This document shows, one piece after another, positions 47,308 to 64,000 of a stretch of DNA of 64,000 nt. Numbering within the stretch: the stretch's first letter is position 1; each line of letters opens with the position of its first letter. The stretch lies in contig CM046335.1 in NCBI GenBank assembly GCA_025403435.1, forward strand, positions 6,452,103 through 6,516,102. Direction: 5' to 3'. A program made the position numbers and the translations under genes. The notes below the pieces were generated by a model. The model was not told the origin of the DNA. It saw only the letters and a program-made list of their open reading frames with translations, and ran no database searches. Origin of the DNA: Artocarpus heterophyllus. Lineage: Eukaryota > Streptophyta > Magnoliopsida > Rosales > Moraceae.

Positions 47308-48941
47308 GATATGATCTGGGCTTAAGATCTAACATCCCAGTTTTTGGTGCACTTTGACCCATTTTGATGGCCCTGGGCCTTATATCTTAGAGCCCAGTTT
47401 AGTTGCTAAGCCCTTTTGTTAAAAGACGAAAATTTTCTTAAATAACACTTATTTGCCTTATCTTAAATTTATGTTTGGTTGAGTATTCAAATCAAGGTTT
47501 GAATTATTTTGCTACAGTATTCTCTCTCATAAAAATTTAAATCTTCATTCAAATACTCGAACCAAACGAAATACTTATGATCAATTATGTCTTTATAATC
47601 TTTAAAAATAAAATGCTTCAAACTTTATCACAATATAAGTAGTAAGATTGAAAATCAATCCCGTAGAAGTAGCATTTCTCAAATTGACGCTCAATATATT
47701 AGGCTTTGATGTAGACCCAATTGCTATATTGCTATGGTCGTTTCCGTTAACAACAAAGTTGAATGACTAAATTAATTAATTAAAAAAAAACCTTCATGCT
47801 AAGGAAAGCTTTTGAACCAAAATCTGATTTTATGTGATAATGGTTGTTTATTCATTCCTTGTACGCAAATCTACTAGAATTGAAAGTGTTATCCCATAAC
47901 CCTTGAAATTTTATGACATCAGTTCGTACACAAATGTTATTCAAACTTTTTTTTTTTTAAATTGTATTTTATCTCCGAGAGTTTGAACTTGCAGCAATAC
48001 CTTAATCTCAATACAAAAAACAAAAAAAAAAATTAAAAACTGGCGGGGTGAGGTTATGCCTAAGACCTAAATCGTAGGAAGGGAAAAACAAGAAAAGGAA
48101 ACTGATGACTGCAATATTTCTTTATGTATATATATTAGCTAGAGTGTCTTTCCAGTTACTTACCAGAAGCACACGCATCATACATGTAGGTATATTCATA
48201 CTTCATGAGCATTATAATAGTTAATTAACAGGTGAACACGCATCATACATTTCATGGGCTCCAAAACAATAATTTGTGGTTGAAAAAATGAGAACTAACC
48301 AGAGTTTTCCTCTTTGCAAGTAATTGACATTAGCAAGGATAGCAAGAAAAGTTTTCACTAAGGTTAGGGATGGCTCCCTTTACAAGTAAGCTTTTTGATG
48401 GAGTTTTATTCCACGCTAAGAAGAAATGAGAAGGCGAGAGAGAGAGAGAGGGAAAAAAAAAAAAAGGAAGGGCCCAATAAAAGTCTAGCAAAGAGTCCAA
48501 AACTGTACTTCAAAACAAAAATCTTTTTCAAGTTTTGACCAACCCAGCTCTACAAATTCCCCTAACTGAATAAGAACCTAACCTCTTGCTTCAACCTTAA
48601 CACTACATTATTGACATGACTAACCACAAAATCTGCAGCCCATTTCATCTCTCTCTCGTGTTATTTATCCCCTCCACCGACCCATCTTGTTATTTCCCTG
48701 TTATAAAGTATGTAAAACCTTGAACGAATTTCAAAAGCTTCTCCTTGCGGATGAATCATCCCTTTACCACTTTGGAAGTAGAAACCATAATTCTTCAAAA
48801 GGGTGTTATAACAGCACATGCTACCTCTGACCTTCCTGTTAGTCTTTTGATGCAGCAGCACAAGAGGCCACAACTGATGTAGGATGGTTTTCTTCTCTAG
48901 CCCCGCCTTCAGATTGAGGGTTCCATGGCATACCAAGTAAT
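47308..48941. other. Intergenic between complex I gene and ABCC5
   Basis: Holds the complex I promoter (GA-rich at 47228-47255 within its leader), AT-rich sequence, a GA run at 48436-48451 and probably the ABCC5 3' untranslated region near 48940. No other gene is seen. Confidence 0.45.
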
Positions 48942-55140
<6,199 letters not shown>

Positions 55141-55960
55141 CAGCGAAATTCCGAATGAAGAAGAAGAAACAGACTGAAGAGAGTAAGTCGGTGGTAATGG
55201 AAATGGTAATGGCTAGTTAAGCGATGGAGCCAAAGAAGAGAGAGATCACGTTTAGCGCGCAAGGGCATTTCACCATCCGGGTTTCGGAGTGGCAATGAAC
55301 GTGTATTCGGATATGGAACCTGCAGACACATTGCACATCAGAACAAACAGATTTTTTTTTTCCTTCCCTACAGTGAACTCGAAGCAAAACAAAGAAAATA
55401 TATGTACATATATATATAGAAATAGAAAATCTGAAATCAGTAATCCTCTGTTTCTTCTCTTCTTTCTTTCTCTCTCTTCATTATCAGGACATGAGACAGA
55501 AGACGACGAGAAATCAGACAAAAAGGAGAAAGAAAACATCAAACAGAAAACTTTCAAAAAAAAAAAAACACTGACCTTCAGGCATGCGATTCAACGAGCT
55601 CTCTCTGCCCCCTCAGAGCAGAGCAAAAAAAAAAAATCGAAAATGACGATGAGTTCTATGCTATAGCATGAACAACTTGTTGAGAGAGAAATTTAGAGAG
55701 AGAAAGAAGGAGAGAAAGCTGTGAATGTAATGCTCTGTTTTTATAATGGGAAAGAATGGGGAGTTTAAGTTTAACATGGGTATTAACCATTGCAAGCAAA
55801 CGTCGCTCTCCAACACACTGCAGTGCCGTGTGACGGGTGTGTGAAGGAGAGAGAAACAACGCTGTGGAAAAAGAAAATTTGGACAGAGAGAGAGTGTGTG
55901 TTTTTTTGGGTGGCAAATTTTTTCCTGTGTAATATGATATCGAATTATATATATAGACAG
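55141..55960 (-). promoter_or_regulatory. ABCC5 leader and promoter region
   Basis: GA/CT-rich tracts near 55455-55480, 55690-55715 and 55880-55890, a TATA-like run on the minus strand at about 55946-55955, and no coding domain. The short Lys/Ser-rich open frames here are by-products of the simple sequence. Confidence 0.4.
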
Positions 55961-57808
55961 CCGTTGTGGGCATTGAGGAGTTGCGTATTATTTTAGATTT
56001 AGAGAGAGAAAAAAAGAATATTTATTTTAAAAATAATATAACGTTAAATATAATGATTAAAATTATTGATTATAATAATAAATATATAATATATAAAAAT
56101 TTTATATTATAATAATTTTTTTATTGTAATATATGAAAATTTTTTATTCTTTTAAAAAATTGGTTAGAACCAGCTATAAACAAGGAAGGATATAAATAGT
56201 GTAGTTATATTATCATTTCAACTTTTTTAAGGAGATCATGATTGAGACCTCGGAATTTTTTTCTCAAAATAAACTTTAAAAAATAAAAATTGAATGAATA
56301 AATAAATAATAGATCATAAGTCGTTGTCCATAGTTGGATGATCAGAAAAAGAAAGAGAACAAGATCAAAAAGCAAAATAAATACAATGTGGGTAAACTTT
56401 ACATTGTGGTCGTTCTTTAGATGGTGGTATGATTGTAATACCATAATGGCAGCTTTTTTTTTTTTTTTTTACACAGAGCAAATAAAATAAAATTAACAAA
56501 ACCTTTCATTTTTTTATTATATGTATTGGTGATTTTTTTTTTCACTCACAAGACCTGTCTTTTTTTCTTTGAATTGAATAAGAGGAGTAGGTTTGAATAA
56601 TTATGAGCCTTAAAGCCTCTACTTTAAATTGTCCAAGAAAAGAATACTAATGGACACTATTAGAACGTGATGCAATTTTTCTTCTAAAAAACGTGCTGCA
56701 AAACTATACAATGCAGGGTCAAATCCGTGCTCTCTGGGACTAAAACCTAAGCCCCACTCCACACTACTCATGTCGTTTGACCTAACCATGGTTGGCCTAC
56801 AAAATAATATCAAGCCCAACTTTAAGGTTAAAAGAAAGGGGGAGAGATTAAAAAAAAAAAAAAAAAACCCATGTTGCCGTGGGGGGCGTAGAGAAAATTA
56901 GCAGGTGTCAAGTGAAAGGAAGTGACCCAATGCATGGAGGTCACAAGTGACCAACTAGTCATTTTTGCTTTTCTTTTACGTTCAACAAATGCATGTTTCA
57001 ACCCCCCCACTTATTATCACCAGCAACTTTGGCCGCACGTTCACAGATGACAGAAAAAGAAGATGACCAAATCACTCGTTGCTTTCTGCGCTTTTTTATC
57101 TTAAAATTTTTTCGGCGTGTGAACCTGAAAGTTCTGGCCTAAAGATAATCATCATTTTCCTGCCTTTTTTCTTTTCACGTCTTACTATAGAATAAAAGAG
57201 TGAAAGACCTGGTGTGATGGCGGGCTTTTTAGTTTCGATCTTTTTACCATGTTTTAAAGGATAAATTAAATTATCTGTTTAAGTTTAAAATTGTAACATT
57301 TAAAAATCTTTATGATTATATGTAAATGTTTTATATTATTTATAGTTTAAATTATTGATTTGAATTATTTTTTTAAATATTTTATTTTATGATTTAGTAA
57401 AATATAAAATAAAATAAATTATAGTACAAATTTTTATGGGTTATGATGAAACCGTTTTTACTTTTAATCTTAAGGCCAAATACACTTTTTGTATTTATAA
57501 CAATTTTTCTGATTTTTTTTTCATTTGATTTCTCAGTTGGAGACGGAGCTCAGCGACACATGGCGTCTAGTCCTGAGATTACATAGCGATATTTTGGCAT
57601 GAACACTGTGGAGAAAGTTGGTATAAAGTGGGAGGCTTGACTCCTTGTTATATGGAATCTTATTTAACGAAATTATTGGCATATTCTTGGAGCATGAAAA
57701 AATGGTGTGTTTGAGCATTAATTAGAGTGGAAGACTGGCAGATCCTTGAGCTGGCAACAGAGACGCGGTTCGTTAAAGACAACTTAGCTGGAAGTCTGCT
57801 CTTTAAGA

Positions 57809-57965
57809 GGGTGTTTAGTTAAAAATAGTTCACAATATAAATTTAATTATAAATAATATAAAACTTTTATATACTATAGTAAAAAAAATTACTATAGTAT
57901 AAAATTTTTACAATCTACAATAAAAACTGGTTCTTATCAATAGTTTTCATCACTAACCAAATACC
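57809..57965. mobile_element. AT-rich MITE copy with GGTRTTTRGTTA ends
   Basis: The left end GGGTGTTTAGTTA is matched by CTAACCAAATACC at the right end. The interior has the palindromic stretch TATACTATAGTAAAAAAAAT then ATTACTATAGTATAAAAT. 157 bp, no coding capacity. Target duplication unclear. Confidence 0.6.
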
Positions 57966-59706
57966 AGTATAAACAACAAGAAAGGGGCATAACAATTACT
58001 ATGTTTGAAGGTGAGTTAAATCTGAAAATTAGAACAAAAAATATAATAACATATAAGAGTTTTATATTATAACATATTTTTATTTTACGTTATAACACAC
58101 TAAAATTTTATATTGTTTAAGTTAAAATTGATAAGTTAAAACTCAATTTACCAAACATCATGTTTCAAAGTCCGGTTTAAATTTCAATTTGCAGTTTCGA
58201 TTGTATTTTCAAGAAAAGAATTTGTGGATGGTTAAATATCACAAGTGTTTATAAAACTTATTTTGCGGATTAATTTCTTTTCATAAAATAATAAAATAAA
58301 ACACACAAAATCTACAAACAAATCGGTCAAAAATTTTGAGAAAGAAATGGGCATAACAAAGCGTATAAGATTAAAATTTTCTTAATATGCTATTTGGTAT
58401 TTGCATTGACAATATTGAATGCAAAAAATTATTACAACAGAAATTGCCAAATAATTGTTTATCCACATGATAGTCAAAACTTTTTGTTGGAGGAGGAAAA
58501 GACATGTGGTATGTGTTTAAAATGTTAATTAGAACTAATTCGTTATAACTAACTATAATATAAAACTTTCAGTATCTAAAATAAAAAATAAAAAAATTAT
58601 TACAATATAAAATATTTATATTCTATATTTATTAAACTTAAAACTTAAGTTCTAACCAACTTATAAAACCTGTTAAACAAGAAAAAACGGGATTTGTTGT
58701 GATGAACTGCCACTTTATTCAACAGGATCCAAACTGAGGTTGCCAAAATTGAATTTTTTAACAGCCTTGGATTTTCAAACTGATTTTGTGCGTTGATTAG
58801 TTGAGGCTGACTTGACCACAGTTTCAGTTTTGTACCAGAAATTCATGGCTTAGATAATGTAACCTGTCGCAGTCGGGAGCAGGTTTGGACCGACCACCAT
58901 CACCACACGGCTTGAGCCGACTTACCTCTGGACCCTCCTTATCATCACAAAAATTTTACGCAACTCAATTCAAATAAATATACGTCAAAAAAAAAATAAT
59001 TATCCTAACATTATATAATTAATTAAGATGATCACATAAGGCGATAAATAATCAAAGAATCTTTCCAAATCTAGAAATTGCCATTCCCTATCGCCATTGG
59101 GCACTCTAGTCAAAAATCATGATTGAGGGGATGGAATTGATAAAAAATAAATTAAAGAATCTTTCTAAATCTAGAAATTGCCATTTCCTATTAAATTTAC
59201 TGACTTTTTTTTTTTTATTTTACCAAAGATCTTAACAAAATCTCATGCAATATATGCAAGTGACAATACTACGTACATGTGCATTTATTATCCATGCTAA
59301 TTTCCTTTTTTTGGGACAAAAGATTGATTAGCTCGTTGTTAATCTTTAATTATGAAGAAGTTGACTAACAAATTTCAATTAATACACACACAAATCAACT
59401 ACTAGTTGAAATTAGATAATAGCGTGATATTGTTAAAGTTATACTTTTTTGAGTAATGGATATTATATTGTTCGTTGTATACTTAATTAAGGGAATCATT
59501 AAATATAAAAAGATATGCTTAGACAAATAGAATGTAGACACTTGGAAAGCATGATAATAGAATTTGGTCACACTTCCATTGTTTTTCAAGAACATGACTT
59601 TACACATGTTTGGTGACACTAATGTCTGAAAATATTCTATTTTTGGGACGTATGTGAACTGAGGATAGTCTCGTAATTTTCATATCATATATTCCATTTT
59701 ATTTAT

Positions 59707-59866
59707 AAGGTATTTAGTAAAGTTTTCGTTAACAATAGTGTAAAGCTTTCACATGCTACAGTAAAAGAAAAAAAATTGCTACAATATAAAGCTCTCGCAT
59801 TCTATAGTGTTTTGAACAAAAAAGTTGGTTCTAACATTGGTTCTAATTAACTGTACCAAATACCTT
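59707..59866. mobile_element. AT-rich MITE copy with AAGGTATTTAGTA ends
   Basis: AAGGTATTTAGTAAAGTT at the left end is matched in reverse complement by AACTGTACCAAATACCTT at the right. The core holds GTGTAAAGCTTTCACATGC and a related CAATATAAAGCTCTCGCATTC. 160 bp, same family as 57809-57965. Confidence 0.65.
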
Positions 59867-62800
59867 GTTAGTCTCGTCTTGTTTGTAACAATAAATCAAC
59901 GGCAAGGATTTTCAGCATTAATTCAGTTGTTTGAATCAAAGAGTATTTTTTATTTTTAAAATATGATAGCAGAAAAAAAAAAAGGGAACATATATATAAT
60001 ATAAGACGGTCTTGATTCTTAATCCTCAAAAAGTAAAAAGTAATTTATTTGATGAAATTTAACAACCATGCAGATGAAGCACTAGTAGTCGAAATTCCAA
60101 TTTCGAATAAACTACTGCTTTTTAAAATATATATATATCTGCTTCTTCTTTTTTTAGGGAAAGGTGGGTAAATTACTTTCATATGTTAATATAAACGTCA
60201 TTATCAAACACAATTTGTGGGTCTTTTAGTTCATGATTGGTTTGTGAGCACTTGAAAATTAGGATTGCATGTTTCAATATCTAATATCTAGTATCACTAA
60301 ATTTTAGGAGTTCTAACATACATTTGCCGATAGTGTTTGAGTTTTAGCAGTGTGGAAATGCACTTGGCTCGATCTTGGATGTTTTAGAAAAACATGTTTC
60401 AGAAGAAGAGCACAGCCTTACGTTTAAATTTGTGGCTTCGACCAAAATCTGCCTGTTTTCATTTTTGAAATCATTATTGTCACTAGCCACAAAATTCCAT
60501 GAGATAATTCTAAAACCAAATCAGTTTGGAAAAAAAAATGAAAAGGAGAAAAAAAAGATAGACTAGTAAGTATATAAAGTTCTTATCTTTTTTATATATA
60601 ATGCTAGCTATTTTTAGGATTTGAACCTGAGACAAAGGTTTTTATTCTTGTTAATATCTTTAAGAATAAGTGATATTTTATTCGACGTTAAAAAGAATTA
60701 AAAAAAAGGAGGATCAAAATATTCCAAAAGCGATATTACAGAACTCAACTTGATCAAAGGCGTACGAAACAAGAGAGAGATTTTTTGAACCTTTTTAAAA
60801 TAAATATCAAATTTAAAAATATTTATAATAAACAACATATTGACGATGTAAATAATTTATTTACTATGTAAGTAAGAATTATTTACACTATAAGTTAGAG
60901 GGTAAATAAATTATTTACACATTGAATCTATTTACTGTGTAAATAGTAAATTATTTAAAGTATAAATAAATAAACTATTTACACCATAAAATTGGTATTT
61001 AGTACAAATATTTTCAAAACCTGTATTTACTACTATTAGTTTCACAAAAATAACATTTACTATAATTTCTTAAAAAATAATCCAAGAATAAGCGTGCATG
61101 AGCAACTCCACAGTCCATAAAACGCTCATGCTGTGGGCTTTTTAATTCATTTAGCAAATTTTATATAAATGCATTTGCTTTACATACACTGTAACACTTA
61201 GAAACTAAAAAATTGAAACAAGGTTTCAAACACACTCAAACTCAACCAAATAGTGTAACTCCCTAAGGTTCCTATCTCATAAGAATAAAGCGAATATATT
61301 CTCCATTAAAGAAAAAAAAGATTATCCCACTAGACAATGCTTTTAATATAAATATCAAATCCAACATTGGGCCGCTTGCGTGACCGACTCTATCATTCAT
61401 AGAATCATATGTGTTGGAATATGTCCTTTGGCCATGGCATCTTTCCGTGACAATTCGTACGCCCCAACAAAAAAATTAAATAAAATCTTAATTGAAAAGG
61501 CAGCATTAAACAAATACTGCAAATGTCGGCATTCTTTTTTCTTCCTTTTCTCTTAATTATTGAAGATGATAATCGCATCAATAGTGACATTTTTTACTAT
61601 AATTTATAACTTTTGTCTGAATTACTTGGAGAAAATTACATGTCACGCTTATAAAAGTTGCTGTTTATTTATGCCATATTTGAAAAAGTCTATACCACAT
61701 TATAATCTATGTTATATATTAAGTTGTATCATAAATAATTATATGTGATATTTATAAGAAATAAATCATAAACGATGACATTTACGAAAGGAAAGGAAAG
61801 ACCTTTATTGGGTGCTAAGGTAGTAAAGTTCTTACTTTTTCTTTCAAATAACTTGTTAGAAAAGTGAAAGTTAAGATCATTTCATTTTTCTATTCTGTAT
61901 GCCACTATACAATGTGCTTTCGGTCTTAAACTTTACTAGGTTGCACGCAAGACAGAATGCATTGGGTGAGATCTGAATAGAATAGATTATTTGTCGAAAG
62001 AAAAGAGCTCCCACATTGCACGGCATTTGAAAATGCCTTTCCTAATCACTTATGATCACTTTCTGCATGCCTCTCAAAGTGCCTATGATGAAAAGTTTAA
62101 AAAAGTCTTAACATTATTTATTTTGAAGACCTATCGATACAGCTGTAATGTGTCATTTTTGCATATTTTTTTATTTTGATGTAATTTTAAAAATCATGCC
62201 CATATGAAGTACATGTTGTAAAAATTTCCTATTTATTCATGAGGGTGGATAGAATAAAAGAAAATAGTTTCCACCTGCTTTTAGCTTATAGGACTACAGG
62301 AACATTTTTGATATGTTATTATAATTTATAGTGTGTTCAAAAAATAAGTTTTAATTTTAAATTTTTAATTATTATAATATAAAACTCTTATATATTATAA
62401 TATAAAATAAAAATATGCTATAATATATAAAAACACCTATATGTTACAGTTTTAAAATTTTAATTTTAAGTTTTAATTTGCTTTTCAGTTGCTTTCTTAA
62501 GTGTTCTAAGTATGTACTTTTTAGCTGAGTGCCTCTTGAAGAGGGCCTATTATGGCAGGTCATATCCAAGTTAATGGGATCTAGCTATGCGGATTGTGAC
62601 ATCATATACGGCACTAGTTGATGCTCGAGATTGGATAGGATAGGCTCTCTATGGAACTTAGCATAAAACTCAATTGCACTTGGTAATTACAAGATGCTAT
62701 GCATGTCATATATTGCTCTCAAATCAATAATATAAAACTTTTGTATATAATGTAGAGAAAAAATAAATTACAATATAAAACTAGTTTATATAATATAATA

Positions 62801-63888
62801 TTTAGAATTAATTAGTTTAAACAATACTTTTAAACATCATAATAATATCAGTTAGCTTTTAACAAAGTTATATGATATTTGATAAAATAAGTTAGAATCA
62901 AATTTAATTAAAAATATTATAGTATATAAAATTTTAAACTATAATAATTTTTATTATTTGAATTAAAATTTATGGGTTTTAATCTACTCTGCCTGACACA
63001 TATGCTTAACGCGAATATTTACTTAACTTATGGAAATAATTATAAAAGTGGATTGACGTATATTTAAAGTACACGTACACATTACTGGCATCGTGTTACG
63101 TGCAAAACAGTATGATAGATCCTTTTCCTCACGCCAATGAATTTCCAAAAACAAAGGGTGAAAAAAAAAGTACCTAGGAGGGCTTTATTTGTCATGGAAG
63201 TAAATAATCCACAGAACGTGCCTCACAAGTGAGTTGTGGGGACGCACTTTTCCTACAGTTTGCTTAGCTCAAACTGCAAAAGGCCGGCGCTTATAGGATG
63301 ATTGGCGGCTATGGTTTAAATATTTTTTAGATATAAATAGTATCAAATTTTTATATATTTTAGTAATAATTAAAAAAAATTATTACAGTGTAAAGTTTTT
63401 ATATATTATCATAAAAACAGTTATAGCCAACTTTTCTAACTATCCAGCCAAACACCCTATTAGAATTTAGATCAATATTGATCAATATCGAGTAATAAAC
63501 AACAAATTATGATTGCGATTAGTCATTAAAATACCATTTTAGTACATAAATTAGTCGTTAATGTACTTGTCCTAATTTGTTAATTCCCACATCGATGCAT
63601 AACTAATTCTTAAACGTCATTAGTTTTCCATTCACTTGTAATATATTATAGGAAAAAAAAAATAAATTCGTCAAGCAAAAGGCAAAGCTACACGTTGATT
63701 TTCCAAAACAAGAAAAACTAACAACTTTTACTTAACCTAGAAGAAACTTGGAATAAAGTTCTTGCAAATTCACAATGCAAGCACTTGCGCAAATTGGAAA
63801 CTCAAATGCAAGAATTTGAGGCCAAAAAGCTCCTTGGTTCCAGAGTGCAATACTTATTCGGTTTAGGGGCACCAAAAAAAAGAAAATA

Positions 63889-63902
63889 AACACACACACA
63901 CA
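63889..63902. repeat. (CA)n microsatellite
   Basis: A short CA run of about seven units, seen directly. Confidence 0.85.
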
Positions 63903-64000
63903 CGTCATATGAGTACTGTTAGTGAACAGCACAGAAACTGCTAGATGACTCATATGAATTGTCGCTTAGTATTGTTTTGGATTATGACTCGAAATAAAGG

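Larger units (their letters stand above)
55961..64000. other. Intergenic, no gene; AT-rich with small inverted-repeat elements
   Basis: Over 8 kb with only short open frames that lack domains or codon bias. It contains several copies of an AT-rich inverted-repeat element (best at 57809-57965 and 59707-59866; weaker near 56090, 58050, 58490-58680, 62320-62480, 62690-62960 and 63300-63465). A CA run lies at 63889-63902. I found no RNA gene. Confidence 0.6.

Overview
The window is nuclear DNA of a flowering plant, most likely a eudicot. It has AT-rich intergenic DNA full of transposon debris, GT-AG introns, Ty3/gypsy and Ty1/copia retroelements with initiator-Met-tRNA primer sites, and plant-only proteins (PSB28, SDD1-type subtilase, MUR3, ABCC5, TENA/HAD-fusion TH2). 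The species cannot be named from the sequence alone.

Layout. 1-14330 is a three-deep nest of LTR retrotransposons, all on the minus strand. An old, stop-riddled copia element (10094 to about 14330) is cut in its RNase H region by LTR-like DNA of a second element (10093 down to 9397, then 549 down to 1). That DNA is itself split by a very young gypsy/chromovirus element (550-9396) with almost identical LTRs, a GCGCT target duplication and one uninterrupted gag-pol frame. 16458-19106 holds a broken TH2 (thiamin monophosphate phosphatase/TENA) gene, with a relic of a second TH2 copy at about 20.5 kb. 19.2-27 kb is intergenic, with degenerate AACGAC-rich arrays, microsatellites and small inverted-repeat elements. 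PSB28 (plus strand, 27100-28344) and SDD1-type SBT1.2 (minus, 29048-31372) follow. Next come MUR3 (minus, 35017-36820), a small predicted tail-anchored protein (minus, 42596-42958), the complex I 39-kDa subunit (minus, 44134-47307) and ABCC5 (minus, 48942-55140). From 56 to 64 kb I see no gene, only AT-rich DNA with repeated small fold-back elements.

The host genes do not form a pathway. They act in thiamin salvage, PSII assembly, stomatal patterning, xyloglucan galactosylation, respiratory complex I and vacuolar phytate transport. Their order is informative: SDD1 and ABCC5 are neighbours in Arabidopsis (AT1G04110/AT1G04120), and so are MUR3 and the complex I subunit (AT2G20370/AT2G20360). 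Here the two pairs are interleaved, as expected of an ancestral segment later fractionated in Arabidopsis.

The most striking pattern is coding damage. TH2, MUR3, ABCC5 and the 5' end of the complex I gene each carry a net +1 frame change relative to family structure, and PSB28 has an in-frame TGA before its conserved C-terminal tail. SDD1 and the gypsy ORF are open throughout. Either this haplotype or assembly has base-level errors, or several genes really are disabled; raw reads would decide. I did not find a clearly new biological system. The best unexplained structures are the AACGAC/GTCGTT arrays and a GC-rich fold-back insertion with a 12-bp direct repeat at 37875-38059.
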